44,405 nt of DNA from JAQUGA01 sp038210985 (GTDB lineage: Bacteria > Bacteroidota > Bacteroidia > Bacteroidales > WCHB1-69): assembly GCA_038210985.1 (NCBI GenBank), contig JBBQWB010000014.1, positions 1 to 44,405 of the forward strand, given 5' to 3'. Shown here piece after piece: positions 7,375 through 16,919 of the stretch. Under the pieces are notes generated by a model that had not been told where the DNA came from, did no database searches, and worked only from the letters and a program-made list of their open reading frames with translations. Numbering within the stretch: the first letter of the stretch is position 1; the number at the start of each line of letters is the position of its first letter. The translations under genes were made by a program, and so were the position numbers.

Positions 7375-8973
7375 TTATCGTTTCCACTCTTTAATATATT
7401 TTTGATATAAAACTCTAACCGTACATTTCTCGGGCAAATCATTAATGGCTAATTTTAGAGGAATATTTTCTGAAACTGAAATTAACCCATATCTAAATAA
7501 TTTACCATCTGGTAATACGATGTGATAATAAAGATAATGGCTTGTTACGGATTCATTTAAAGAAGTTGTATCTAATTCTGTTGTAGTTTTAAGGGTTTCA
7601 ATTATTAATGAGTCGCTATCTACTTTAAAATCAAAACTTGGTTTTGCTTTTTCGATAGGAGTTTTAGTAAAAAAAGAAGCTTGAGGCACACCAAACCCAT
7701 GAGCGTAATCGTAATATGGATAAAGATTTCCCGACTGCTCAATTAAATGTATCATTTCCATTGTTTTTTTACCTGGCATCATTTGCATAGCACATGCTAC
7801 AAATCCGCTGGTAAGTGGTGTTGCAAAAGATGTTCCGAATGCACCACCTGTTTTGTTACCTTTTTCGGCAACCTGAGCATGTCCCGAATTTGTAACATTC
7901 GGTTTCATTCTTCCGTCAAAAGTTGGTCCATACGAACTAAACGAAATTCTATATTCGGTATAAGGATCAATTCCACCAACAGAAATTATACTATCGGCAT
8001 CGGCTGGTGTTCCAACAGCTTTCCACGAATTATCGCCATCGTTACCCATTGCATTTACCACAACAATTCCTTTAGATGCAGCCATGTTTGCAGCTCGAAC
8101 TACCAAGCTTTTTTTTCCGTTCATTTGTTCGGGAAAATATCTATCGCTTGTATAACCCAATGAACTACTTATAATTTGAGCTCCGTTTTTATCTGCCCAT
8201 TCTACCGCTGCTAACCAATATTCTTCTTCGGCAAAAGGCTCTGTATTTACTTCTGTTCTAGCTAATAAAAACTCCGATTCGGTTGCTAAACCCAAAGGAA
8301 TTCCTTCATAAATTCCGCAAATATTCGACATTGTTGACAATCCATGAGAATTATAAGAATAAACAAATTCCTTGTTTTTACAAAAATCCCACGTTTTTAT
8401 AATTCTATTTGCCTTACGAACATGAGCAAATGCATCATGTTTATCTACTTCTGGAAATCCACCGTCAAAAATTGCAATTCTAATTCCTTTTCCAGTAATA
8501 CCAGCCTTTTTAAAATATTCTGCTTGCATTAATTGCAATTGTTTTATTGCTAATTCATTATCTTCAAATTTAGCTTTTGGTAAATTTTCATATTCACACA
8601 AATTAATTTTAATGGTTTGTTTTTGAACACCAATGACAAAAGGAAGTTTGTTTAAAATTTTTATTTGCTCTTCGGTTGCAGTAACCGATAATGCATTAAA
8701 CCAACGACTAGCATAACCCACTGAAATTACTTGCTCGCTAACAGTATTTATATAGTCCTCACGAACTGGGTAATCACTAATATCGTTTATTGGAATATTT
8801 TGCATTAGTCTGTGCTCAATAGTTTTTGCATCAAAATAGCTAATTGGGTCAAATTGAACTCCTTTTTTATCGGAAAAAAATACCCAATATTTTTCATTTT
8901 GAGAAAAAATACTCGTTAGATTCATAAAGAACACTACTAAGAGTATGCTCGTTAAAAGTGATTTTTTATTCAT
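7375..8973 (-). CDS. S8 family (subtilisin-like) serine protease, secreted
   Basis: 532 residues with signal peptide (MNKKSLLTSILLVVFFMNL, cleavage near SIFSQ). An N-terminal prodomain (about 27-120) precedes the subtilase domain. The catalytic triad is Asp170 (IAIFDGG), His210 (NSHGLSTMSNI) and Ser382 (GTSFATP), with oxyanion Asn311 (AMGNDG). A beta-rich C-terminal region of about 110 residues follows; it does not resemble a T9SS sorting domain and lacks the usual NPxxG motif. Likely periplasmic or cell-envelope protease. It is 33 bp downstream of the amidotransferase-like gene and 28 bp upstream of the barrel-like gene, so these three probably form one operon. Confidence 0.9.
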   Translation of the reverse strand: MNKKSLLTSILLVVFFMNLTSIFSQNEKYWVFFSDKKGVQFDPISYFDAKTIEHRLMQNIPINDISDYPVREDYINTVSEQVISVGYASRWFNALSVTATEEQIKILNKLPFVIGVQKQTIKINLCEYENLPKAKFEDNELAIKQLQLMQAEYFKKAGITGKGIRIAIFDGGFPEVDKHDAFAHVRKANRIIKTWDFCKNKEFVYSYNSHGLSTMSNICGIYEGIPLGLATESEFLLARTEVNTEPFAEEEYWLAAVEWADKNGAQIISSSLGYTSDRYFPEQMNGKKSLVVRAANMAASKGIVVVNAMGNDGDNSWKAVGTPADADSIISVGGIDPYTEYRISFSSYGPTFDGRMKPNVTNSGHAQVAEKGNKTGGAFGTSFATPLTSGFVACAMQMMPGKKTMEMIHLIEQSGNLYPYYDYAHGFGVPQASFFTKTPIEKAKPSFDFKVDSDSLIIETLKTTTELDTTSLNESVTSHYLYYHIVLPDGKLFRYGLISVSENIPLKLAINDLPEKCTVRVLYQKYIKEWKR

Positions 8974-9006
8974 TTATGTTTTTTATGTTTTGAAATATAT
9001 TAGAGA

Positions 9007-10302
9007 TTAAGTTTTTTGTTTTTGTTTTTTTGCAGCTGGAAATAGTACATTGTTTAAAATTAAACGAAAACCCGTTGAATTTGGATGAAGGTTTAAATCG
9101 GTAGTTGGATCACCAACATAATGTTGATAATCCTCAGGATCATGACCAGCATAAAAGGTAAATGTTCCCTTTCCATACTCACCATGTAAATATCTTACCT
9201 CTCCAAACTGAGGGCTTTCGCCTAAGATAATAATTTCGGGTTTAATTTTATCTTTTGCAAACGCAGTGGTTTGTCCCATAAAACCTTTAATTACTCGTTC
9301 ATGATTTTGGGTAAGCATGGTTGGAATTGGGTCCCACTTTGCCGAAAATTCAAAAAGAGTAAAATAATCGTTGTTTTTATTGTTTAAATGAACCCTTGGA
9401 TCCACATCAATATCCGATTTAGCATATTCGTATGGATTTGTAACTATTTTAAAATTTGTAAACGCGAATGTTTTACTATAATCCAGTTTCGATTGTGCAT
9501 TGGGGTCCATTGGGTCTCCATCAAATGGCACATCGCAAATGTCGGTATTTTCGGCAGCCAGAGCAATGTCGTAACTGTCGGACGCCGAACACATTGCAAA
9601 AAGATATCCTCCTCCTGCTACAAAATCTCTGATTTTTTTTGCAACTGCTAGTTTTAATTGCGAAACTTTTGCAAATCCAAACTTTCGTGCAACTTCTTCA
9701 TTTGACTTAACATCTTCTTGATACCAAGCAGTTCCGCGATAATTAGCCCAAAATTTTCCGTATTGTCCTGTAAAATCTTCATGGTGCAAATGCAACCAGT
9801 CGTAGGTTGGTAAAACTCCATTTAAAACCTCTTCATCATAAATTAAATCATACGGAATTTCGGCATATGTAAGAACCAAGGTAACGGCATCGTCCCATGG
9901 TAATTTATTTTTGGGCGAATAAACCACAATTTTTGGAGCTTTAACAAGTTTAATAGCAGACGTATTTGATTCGTTGGATTCAATTTGAGTAAGAATAGAC
10001 ATTGCTTGAACATCGGCAATAACTTGAAATGAAACTTCTCTGATTTTACATTCTTTTTCTATTTCTGCATGATATTCAATTAAAAAACTTCCGCCTCTAT
10101 AATTCAAAAGCCATTTAACTTCAACTTCGCGTTCCAATGTCCAATAAGTAATTCCGTATGACTTTAAATGATTTTTTTGAGTATCATCCATGGGTATAAA
10201 TATATATGAACCCATAGTACGACCTAAGAATAAAAATAAAAATATTCCAAAAATGAGACTTGCTTTATAAAAAGAATAAAATTTAGTATAATACTTCATC
10301 AT
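9007..10302 (-). CDS. Extracytoplasmic class I amidotransferase-fold protein ('asparagine synthetase B' type)
   Basis: 431 residues. A hydrophobic N-terminal segment (about 15-30) suggests export or membrane anchoring. FIPMDDTQKNHLKSYGITYW follows at about residue 35. The region from about 120 to 260 looks like a glutamine-amidotransferase-like Rossmann fold with a nucleophile-elbow sequence GGGYLFAMCSASDS, the candidate nucleophile being Cys238, and a preceding WLHLHHEDF. A late segment YGKGTFTFYAGHDPEDYQ is conserved-looking. Bacteroidota homologues are often named asparagine synthetase B, but the AsnB glutaminase N-terminus and ATP-PPi site are absent, so that name is probably wrong. First gene of the unit with the S8 protease. 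Confidence 0.55.
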   Translation of the reverse strand: MMKYYTKFYSFYKASLIFGIFLFLFLGRTMGSYIFIPMDDTQKNHLKSYGITYWTLEREVEVKWLLNYRGGSFLIEYHAEIEKECKIREVSFQVIADVQAMSILTQIESNESNTSAIKLVKAPKIVVYSPKNKLPWDDAVTLVLTYAEIPYDLIYDEEVLNGVLPTYDWLHLHHEDFTGQYGKFWANYRGTAWYQEDVKSNEEVARKFGFAKVSQLKLAVAKKIRDFVAGGGYLFAMCSASDSYDIALAAENTDICDVPFDGDPMDPNAQSKLDYSKTFAFTNFKIVTNPYEYAKSDIDVDPRVHLNNKNNDYFTLFEFSAKWDPIPTMLTQNHERVIKGFMGQTTAFAKDKIKPEIIILGESPQFGEVRYLHGEYGKGTFTFYAGHDPEDYQHYVGDPTTDLNLHPNSTGFRLILNNVLFPAAKKQKQKT

Positions 10303-10348
10303 TCGTTTGTTAATATTCCTAATAAATGAATTTTTAAACTCTTTTGTT

Positions 10349-10356
10349 CAAAAATA
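10349..10356 (-). promoter_or_regulatory. -7 element for the amidotransferase-like/S8 protease unit
   Basis: On the minus strand this reads TATTTTTG (TAnnTTTG), about 47 bases before the start codon at 10302. The -33 is not evident. Confidence 0.35.
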
Positions 10357-10368
10357 AATCTTAAAAGA

Positions 10369-11892
10369 TTAAAATTCATCCACTTGGTCATCGTTATCGT
10401 CATTCATTTTTGATTGAAAGGTAACTGTTCCTCCGTCAAAAGATGTATTTGCTTGAATGCTCTGAACATAAGTTGTTGAATCATAACTTTCTTTGTCTTC
10501 AAATTTAGCTAAATAATCGATAAAACGGAGTTGAACTTCGCCCAAGGCTCCATTTCGGTGCTTTGCAATAATAATTTCGGCTAAACCAGCCGAAGGAGTG
10601 TTATCGGCAAATGTATCCAGTTTATAATACTCGGGGCGATAGATAAACAAAACCATGTCTGCATCTTGTTCGATTGCTCCCGATTCGCGTAAATCGGCTA
10701 ATTGTGGTCGTTTTGAGCCTGTTCTGGTTTCCACACCACGATTTAATTGCGAAAGTGCAATAACCGGAATATTTAATTCTTTTGCTAAATTTTTTAGCGA
10801 TCGCGAAATGATGCTTATTTCCTGTTCCCTGTTCCCTTTTCCTTTATCTTTATCGTCAATTTGAGCCGACATAAGTTGCAGGTAATCAATAATTACACAT
10901 TGTATGTCGTATTGCTGTTTAAATCGTCGGCATTTTGCTCGTAAATCAAAAACTGGTAAAGCAGGAGTATCGTCTATTAAGATAGTAGCTTCCATTAATG
11001 GTTCTATTCTTTCCGACAAAATTTTCCATTCATGTTCATCCAGTTTTCCTGTTTTTAGTTTGTCGTTTGTAATTTCACTTTCCGCTGCTATCAAACGAGT
11101 AGTAAGTTGAAGTGCAGACATTTCGAGCGAGAAAAAAGCTATTGGTCGTTTAAATTTAACCGCCATATTTCGAGCCATCGAAAGAACAAATGCCGTTTTT
11201 CCCATACCCGGACGGGCAGCTAAAATTATTAAATCGGATTTTTGCCAACCAGCAGTAAGTCGATCTAATTCGGTAAAGCCTGATGGAACTCCCCGAATTG
11301 ATTCCTCATGATTTCGTGCATTACCAATTTCTGTCATGGCTTGATAAACCAATGATTTCATATCGGAATGAGTTTTTCGAAAGTTATTCTCGGCTATTTG
11401 AAATAAATCCTGACCAGCTTTATCTAATAACTTTAATGCATCGGAAGTATCTTGGTAAGCGTTTGTAATAACTTCATTTGAAATTCTTATTAATTCACGT
11501 TGAATATATTTTTCGATAATTATCCGACAATGAAACTCTATATTTGCCGATGAACTAATTCGATTTGTTAAGGACGCAATATAATATGGGCCGCCAATTA
11601 ATTCTAAATCTCCTTGTTTTTTTAACTGATTGGTTACCGTTAAAATATCTACTGGTTCGGAAGTTTGAAACAAGGTTCGGATGGCTAAAAATATTCGACG
11701 ATGCGATTCTTTATAAAACATATCTTCTTTCAGCATATCGATGGTTGCTGTAAGTGCATTTTCCTCGAGCATTAAAGCACCAAGCACCGCTTCTTCTAAG
11801 TCCAGAGCCTGTGGTGGTATTTTACCAAACGAACTCAAATCTAATTGAGAATTAGGGCTTGTTTTTGTTTTTTTTCCTGTTTTTTCGTCCAT
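10369..11892 (-). CDS. dnaB: Replicative DNA helicase DnaB
   Basis: 507 residues. The N-terminal primase-interaction domain (about 25-130) starts with PPQALDLEEAVLGALMLE. The RecA-like helicase domain has Walker A ARPGMGKT at 226-233, Walker B CVIIDYLQLM near 330-340, and LSQLNRGVE(T)R plus DADMVLFIYRPEYY later. This hexameric 5'-3' helicase unwinds DNA at the replication fork. No intein is present. It is preceded by its own -7 element and followed by 66 bp before the next minus-strand gene. It lies a few kilobases from parS sites and a candidate origin. Confidence 0.97.
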   Translation of the reverse strand: MDEKTGKKTKTSPNSQLDLSSFGKIPPQALDLEEAVLGALMLEENALTATIDMLKEDMFYKESHRRIFLAIRTLFQTSEPVDILTVTNQLKKQGDLELIGGPYYIASLTNRISSSANIEFHCRIIIEKYIQRELIRISNEVITNAYQDTSDALKLLDKAGQDLFQIAENNFRKTHSDMKSLVYQAMTEIGNARNHEESIRGVPSGFTELDRLTAGWQKSDLIILAARPGMGKTAFVLSMARNMAVKFKRPIAFFSLEMSALQLTTRLIAAESEITNDKLKTGKLDEHEWKILSERIEPLMEATILIDDTPALPVFDLRAKCRRFKQQYDIQCVIIDYLQLMSAQIDDKDKGKGNREQEISIISRSLKNLAKELNIPVIALSQLNRGVETRTGSKRPQLADLRESGAIEQDADMVLFIYRPEYYKLDTFADNTPSAGLAEIIIAKHRNGALGEVQLRFIDYLAKFEDKESYDSTTYVQSIQANTSFDGGTVTFQSKMNDDNDDQVDEF

Positions 11893-11925
11893 TCTTCTTT
11901 TTTATTATGGAGTTTCAAAAGTACT

Positions 11926-11933
11926 TAGATTTT
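11926..11933 (-). promoter_or_regulatory. -7 element for dnaB
   Basis: On the minus strand this reads TACTTTTG, matching TAnnTTTG, 33 bases before the dnaB ATG. No clear -33. Confidence 0.4.
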
Positions 11934-12006
11934 ATTTATGAATTCGAAAAAATAGCAGTTTTAATTATCAACAATTTATTGTATTGATTTTCATACTATT
12001 GAAAAA

Positions 12007-12032
12007 AAAAGCAAGCCGTTTGGCTTGCTTTT
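12007..12032 (-). terminator. Rho-independent terminator after the S46 peptidase gene
   Basis: Perfect 11-bp stem AAAAGCAAGCC / GGCTTGCTTTT with a 4-base loop, 18 bp after the S46 stop. Read on the minus strand it is followed by a run of T residues (the A-run 12002-12010), a strong intrinsic terminator. Confidence 0.8.
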
Positions 12033-12050
12033 ACTATAATATTAAAGTTA

Positions 12051-14207
12051 TTATTCTATAATAGTCATTTCTTTAATCAAATTTTCAGCATTTGCATATT
12101 TATCTATAATAAATAATACGTAGCGAATATCCACACCAATTGTTCTTTGAAGCTCGGGTTCAAAAGCTATATCTCCACTCATTGCTTCCCAATTTCCATC
12201 AAACGCACAACCAACTAAATGACCTTCGGCGTTAATCATTGGACTACCTGAGTTTCCTCCAGTAATATCCGTATTAGCAATAAAACATACTGGTAATACA
12301 TTGTTTTTACCATAGCGACCAAAATCTTTTTTCAAAATTAAATCTTTAAGTTTCGAAGGAACAATAAATTCATCGTTTTTAGGGTCTTCTTTTTCTAAAA
12401 TTCCTCGAGTAGTTGTATAAAAATCATAATGAATAGCATCTGCAGGAATATAGTCTAGTACTTTTCCATAAGTCATTCTCATCGTAAAGTTTGCATCCGC
12501 TGAAAAAACTTTGTCTGGATATGCTTTGCGAATTCCATCTACAAATAAACGTTTAGCAACATTTAATTTTGAATCAATTGCACTCATTTCACTTTGAAGT
12601 GTAAAATACGATTCTATCATCGATTGAGAAATGCGAACAAGCCAATCGCTAGTCCATACTTTTTCGGAAGGTTTTTGTAGAAATTTTTCAAATTTATCAG
12701 CAGACACTAAAAATGATTTTGAATATATTTCATTTGCCATTTTATTAAAATCTCCTTTAAATGTTTTATGTAATTCGGCAAAAATTGAAGGATGATACTC
12801 AACTGGAATATTTTTATAATACATCTCCATTAAAGCAGCAAACATTTCTTTATCTAATTCGGTGTTATAATCTTTAAACTGTTCTTTTGCTAATTCTCTG
12901 AATGAATCAAAATCACTCGATTTAGCATCTTTTTTCTTTAATACAGCTGGAAGTGTTTGTAGTTTCCAAACAAACCATAAAGCTTCGGCACCCATAAATG
13001 TTTCTTGGAAATACCATAAACGTTTTTGAACAAGTTTATCCACCGATTCTTTAAAACCAGCTTCAATATCTTTTAATACATTTCCATAAACTTCTACTCG
13101 GTTAGGATCTGCATTTACCCAATTTTGAAAATCTTGTTCTATTTTTTGTTTTTTCCCAACCACATTTAAGGCTTTAAGACCTTTACTTTGTCCTATGTAA
13201 TATTTCCAATAGTTGGCTGTTTGAGCATATTTAGCTGCATATTGAATACGAACGGCATCGCTGGCATCCATATTCTTTCTCATAATTTCTAATTTTTTAT
13301 CACGTACTGTAATAATAGTTGGTGCAGTTTGATCTAATACTTCTTGAACACCCCAAGAGGATAAATATCTGTCCGTATTTCCTGGATAACCCCAAATCAT
13401 TACAAAATCATTTTTCTCAACTCCTTTAATATTTATTGGTAAATAATGTTTTGGAACAAGTGGAATATTGTTTTCACTAAATTCAGCAGGCGATCCATCT
13501 GGAGCTGTATAAACTCGTAAAATACTGAAATCTCCAGTATGACGAGGCCACATCCAGTTATCGGTGTCTCCACCAAATTTTCCAACAGCGGATGGAGGTG
13601 CTCCAACTAAGCGAACGTCTTTGTAAGTTTCGTAAATAAACATATAATATTCGTTGCCTTCGTAAAAATCTTTTACTTCAACAGTATATTTTCCTTTTTC
13701 CGCATATTCTTTTTTTAATTTACCAATCACAGATTTTATTTTGGATGAACGATCTGAAGCTGGGGTTGAATTTGTTATTCCTTCTAATACTTTGGTTGTT
13801 ACATCATCCATTCTAACTAAAAAAGTAGCCGTAATGTCGGTTTTAATTTCTTCTTTTTTATTGTATGCCCAAAATCCATGGGTTAAATAATCGTTTTGAA
13901 CACTACTTGCTGCCTGAATTGCTCCATAACCACAGTGGTGATTTGTTAACATTAAACCTTCTTTTGAAATAATTTCAGCAGTACAAAATCCACCAAGTTG
14001 AACAATTGCATCTTTTAAACTCGGACGATTTATGTTATATAACTCTTCTGGAGTTAATTTTAGTCCGTATTTTTTCATGTCGGCATAATTTAATTTATTA
14101 ACCAACATTGGCAACCACATGCCCTCATCGGGTGGATTGGTTCCATAAGTAAATGTTGTACTTCCTAATACAAGCAACATTAAAAAGGATAAGAAAAAAC
14201 GTTTCAT
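12051..14207 (-). CDS. S46 family dipeptidyl-peptidase, DPP7-type
   Basis: 718 residues, typical for S46 enzymes. Signal peptide (1-22, cleavage near TYG). It is an unusual chymotrypsin-fold exopeptidase with an inserted helical domain, acting in the periplasm to release dipeptides. The catalytic His is at about 91 (LTNHHCGYGAI). The Asp region is GGDTDNWMWPRHTGDFS near 220. Ser653 lies in GGNSGSP. The residue 18 after the Ser is Gly671 (FDGNWEAMSGD); in characterised enzymes Gly here marks DPP7 (broad, hydrophobic P1) and Arg marks DPP11 (Asp/Glu P1), so DPP7-like specificity is inferred. Single-gene unit with its own promoter and terminator. Confidence 0.93.
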   Translation of the reverse strand: MKRFFLSFLMLLVLGSTTFTYGTNPPDEGMWLPMLVNKLNYADMKKYGLKLTPEELYNINRPSLKDAIVQLGGFCTAEIISKEGLMLTNHHCGYGAIQAASSVQNDYLTHGFWAYNKKEEIKTDITATFLVRMDDVTTKVLEGITNSTPASDRSSKIKSVIGKLKKEYAEKGKYTVEVKDFYEGNEYYMFIYETYKDVRLVGAPPSAVGKFGGDTDNWMWPRHTGDFSILRVYTAPDGSPAEFSENNIPLVPKHYLPINIKGVEKNDFVMIWGYPGNTDRYLSSWGVQEVLDQTAPTIITVRDKKLEIMRKNMDASDAVRIQYAAKYAQTANYWKYYIGQSKGLKALNVVGKKQKIEQDFQNWVNADPNRVEVYGNVLKDIEAGFKESVDKLVQKRLWYFQETFMGAEALWFVWKLQTLPAVLKKKDAKSSDFDSFRELAKEQFKDYNTELDKEMFAALMEMYYKNIPVEYHPSIFAELHKTFKGDFNKMANEIYSKSFLVSADKFEKFLQKPSEKVWTSDWLVRISQSMIESYFTLQSEMSAIDSKLNVAKRLFVDGIRKAYPDKVFSADANFTMRMTYGKVLDYIPADAIHYDFYTTTRGILEKEDPKNDEFIVPSKLKDLILKKDFGRYGKNNVLPVCFIANTDITGGNSGSPMINAEGHLVGCAFDGNWEAMSGDIAFEPELQRTIGVDIRYVLFIIDKYANAENLIKEMTIIE

Positions 14208-14244
14208 AATAAGTGTTTTAAAATTTATAATTTGGTATTTGCAA

Positions 14245-14273
14245 CAAATTTATAATTTTTAACGACAAAACAA
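14245..14273 (-). promoter_or_regulatory. Promoter for the S46 peptidase gene
   Basis: On the minus strand TTG (14273-14271), 18 bases, then TAAATTTG (14252-14245), matching the Bacteroidota consensus; 38 bases before the start codon. Confidence 0.5.
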
Positions 14274-14402
14274 GCGGTTTTTATACAAAAACCTTTAATT
14301 TTCTGCTTAAACTCAATTATTTATCTATCAATTTAATACGAAAATAAAATTAAACAATGTTTAATTTTGAGTATTTTAAAGTATTTCTAAAATAAATTGG
14401 AA

Positions 14403-15242
14403 CTACTTCTTTGAAATTTTATTCAATTTGTCTTTTCTTAACAATGCCGAATATTTCACAATAATTTGAGTAAGTAATCGCTCTTTGGATGTTACATTTT
14501 CTTTTTTCCGAGCATTTCCAGCATAGTTTCTTAACGATGCTTCGCGGATATAAAAATATGCAGAATCCACATTGCCTAATTTATCGAACATCGAGCCAGC
14601 AATAAACATGAATTCTTTTTCTCTACCTTCCGAATAATATGGATTTTGTAGCATTTTTAAAGATAAATCCAATGCTTTTTGTCGGTAAATTTGAGTATCG
14701 TTATGAAAATCCTCTTTGTCAAAATGATATGCACAAATGCGATAAAACATACACCAAAATTCATCGTCTTTATTCATACTTTGATATGTCAATTCAGCCA
14801 TCATTAAGCGCTCTGTAATGTTTATATTCAAATAGTTTTTAATCTTACCTAATGCAAAACCAGTGTATGAAATTTGAGAAATTTTATTTTTATAGGCTGT
14901 ATCTAGGCTATAAAAATCGTCAATAAGTGCTGTGTATTTGCAGTTGCTACAACTATATATAGACTGATATTCGGAGTAAGGAAATAAAACATATTGAAAT
15001 AAAACATCATCGTTTAACGAAGGTTTATATTGTTGAGGAACATAAAATGTATTTTCGGCACCACAAACTGGACATTTTATTCTCTCTTTTTTCCAATCGT
15101 TTTGTGATAATACATTGTTTTCAGCTATCATTAAAAAAGTGAAAACCAATAATATTGGAAATATAAAAAGCCTAGAATTAATGAATTTCAATAATCTAAA
15201 TGAAGGTAAAAAAACATTTATATTGTGGATCGTTTTTATCAT
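14403..15242 (-). CDS. Zinc-ribbon, DUF2225-like protein with N-terminal membrane segment
   Basis: 279 residues. One hydrophobic segment at about 27-45 followed by VLSQ suggests a signal peptide or anchor, preceded by an unusually long 25-residue polar N-terminus, so translation could begin later. Two CxxC pairs, Cys57/Cys60 (CPVCGAENTF) and Cys98/Cys101 (CSNCKYTAL), form a likely zinc ribbon, resembling DUF2225. The rest is helical and TPR-like (YRICAYHFDKEDFHND, SAYFYIREASLRNY). Function unknown. It stands alone between S46 (195 bp gap) and the divergent PhoH gene. Confidence 0.55.
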   Translation of the reverse strand: MIKTIHNINVFLPSFRLLKFINSRLFIFPILLVFTFLMIAENNVLSQNDWKKERIKCPVCGAENTFYVPQQYKPSLNDDVLFQYVLFPYSEYQSIYSCSNCKYTALIDDFYSLDTAYKNKISQISYTGFALGKIKNYLNINITERLMMAELTYQSMNKDDEFWCMFYRICAYHFDKEDFHNDTQIYRQKALDLSLKMLQNPYYSEGREKEFMFIAGSMFDKLGNVDSAYFYIREASLRNYAGNARKKENVTSKERLLTQIIVKYSALLRKDKLNKISKK

Positions 15243-15387
15243 TTCATTAGGTAATGGTTACTAAAGTTAATTATACGTTATAATATGTAATTTGTTGCAC
15301 GTCTTATTTTGTAAACTACTGATATCCAAATAGTATTATGAAAAACCTCATATATCTAAGACTTTTAAATAGAAATAAACAAAACTT

Positions 15388-15396
15388 TGTGGATAA
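15388..15396 (-). promoter_or_regulatory. Perfect DnaA-box sequence
   Basis: TGTGGATAA on the plus strand is TTATCCACA on the minus strand, the canonical DnaA box, in the 216-bp divergent gap between the zinc-ribbon gene and PhoH. A single 9-mer can occur by chance; it gains weight from the parS sites and the box cluster at 19525-19739. Confidence 0.4.
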
Positions 15397-15458
15397 TTGT
15401 TTTTTATATTACTATTATATTGCTTGTATAGCTTTAATTTTAGACTTAAATATGAAAT

Positions 15459-16790
15459 ATGAAAAAAGACCTTAAAAAAATCTTTGTATTAGATACATCT
15501 GTTATTATATATAACCATGCATCTATTTATAGTTTTGCCGAGCATGATGTGGCTATACCAATTACTGTTTTGGAGGAATTAGATCAATTTAAAAAAGGCA
15601 ACGACACTAAAAACTATGAAGCTAGAGAATTTATAAGAATAATTGATAATTTGTCGATTAACAGCAGTTTGCAAGACTGGATTCCTTTGGGTGAAAATTA
15701 TCTTGGTTCATTTAAAGTTGTTTTTGTAGATAAAAATATTTCGATGGATGCTTGCCTAGTTTTTGGGGAAGATAAACCCGATCATCGAATTTTAAATGCG
15801 GTTACCTTATTGAGTGAAATGTATCCAAAACGACAAGTTGTGCTTGTTAGCAAGGATATAAACTTGCGAATTAAGGCTAAATCGTTAAACATGCAAGCCG
15901 AAGATTACGAAACTGGTAAAATTAAAAACATTGAAACTCTTTATTCAGGCGTTAGTGAAACAAAAGGACTAGAAAAAGAAGATATTTCGATGCTTCACGA
16001 AAAATTGCAAGTGGATCCTGTCCTACTTGGAATTAATGAACCTATTCCTAACCATTATTATATTCTTAAAAATGGAAGTAGCTCTGTTTTAGCATATTAT
16101 AATCCTATTACCCAGCTTTTAGAAAAAGTTGAAAAGCGTCCTGCTTACCGAATTAATCCTCGAAATGCCGAGCAAGTATTTGCACTTCATGCTATTATGA
16201 ATCCTAATATCAAATTGGTTACATTACAAGGCGTTGCCGGAACAGGTAAAACATTATTGGCTTTAGCTGGAGCTTTAGAACAAAAACGTTTGTATAAACA
16301 AATTTTTTTAGCACGCCCTATTGTTCCCTTGAGCAATAAAGATATTGGATTTTTACCTGGCGATATTAAATCAAAATTAAATCCATACATGGAACCACTT
16401 TTTGATAATTTGAAATTTATTCGCAATATGTATTCCGAAAAAGACAAGGAATATAATTCAATAAGCGAAGATTTAGAAAGCGAAAAACTTGTTATTCAAC
16501 CACTTGCATACATTCGTGGTCGAAGTTTATCGGATATTTGTTTTATAGTTGACGAGGCTCAAAATCTTACTCCTCACGAAGTAAAAACAATTATTACAAG
16601 AGCTGGTGAAAACACTAAAATAATTTTTACTGGCGATATTTTCCAAATTGATACTCCTTATCTTGACGCCCAAAGCAATGGGCTTTCTTATCTAATCGAC
16701 CGCATAAAACAACACTCTTTATATGCTCATATTAAATTATTAAAAGGCGAACGAAGCGAATTAGCAAATTTGGCAAATGAGCTACTTTAA
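15459..16790 (+). CDS. PhoH family ATPase with N-terminal PIN domain
   Basis: 443 residues. The PIN nuclease domain (about 7-150) begins KIFVLDTSVIIY, with acidic residues at Asp12, Glu39/40, Asp108 and Asp133 in the expected places. The PhoH helicase-like ATPase domain (about 230-443) has Walker A GVAGTGKT at 258-265 and Walker B VDEAQN near 366. PIN-PhoH fusions (YlaK/PhoH2 type) are thought to be RNA-directed nucleases/helicases. The PIN acidic residues look intact, so nuclease activity is plausible. It is the only plus-strand gene between 6612 and 19417. Its stop is followed after 2 bases by a parS site and then a terminator. Confidence 0.92.
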   Translation: MKKDLKKIFVLDTSVIIYNHASIYSFAEHDVAIPITVLEELDQFKKGNDTKNYEAREFIRIIDNLSINSSLQDWIPLGENYLGSFKVVFVDKNISMDACLVFGEDKPDHRILNAVTLLSEMYPKRQVVLVSKDINLRIKAKSLNMQAEDYETGKIKNIETLYSGVSETKGLEKEDISMLHEKLQVDPVLLGINEPIPNHYYILKNGSSSVLAYYNPITQLLEKVEKRPAYRINPRNAEQVFALHAIMNPNIKLVTLQGVAGTGKTLLALAGALEQKRLYKQIFLARPIVPLSNKDIGFLPGDIKSKLNPYMEPLFDNLKFIRNMYSEKDKEYNSISEDLESEKLVIQPLAYIRGRSLSDICFIVDEAQNLTPHEVKTIITRAGENTKIIFTGDIFQIDTPYLDAQSNGLSYLIDRIKQHSLYAHIKLLKGERSELANLANELL

Positions 16791-16792
16791 TT

Positions 16793-16808
16793 TGTTCCAC
16801 GTGAAACA
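16793..16808 (+). other. parS site 1 (ParB/Spo0J-binding)
   Basis: TGTTCCACGTGAAACA fits the experimentally defined consensus TGTTNCACGTGAAACA at all positions. It sits in the short gap after the PhoH stop codon. parS sites nucleate ParB spreading and mark the origin-proximal centromere. Confidence 0.85.
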
Positions 16809-16841
16809 AAAACATAAGTCAATATTATTCAGTTAGTTAAA

Positions 16842-16867
16842 AAAAATGCTCTGAATAGAGCATTTTT
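16842..16867 (+). terminator. Intrinsic terminator between PhoH and the MORN gene
   Basis: Stem AAAAATGCTCT / AGAGCATTTTT with loop GAAT, followed by more T residues. The genes on both sides converge and the stem has A/T tails on both sides, so it can stop transcription both ways. Confidence 0.8.
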
Positions 16868-16919
16868 TTATTTTAATCTTTTATTGTTATTTTACTATAA
16901 CATTCAGATTATAAGATAT

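Noticed and set aside
7747..8163. 138-codon plus-strand ORF
   Set aside because: Opposite-strand shadow of the S8 protease gene with Cys/His-rich, non-protein-like composition.
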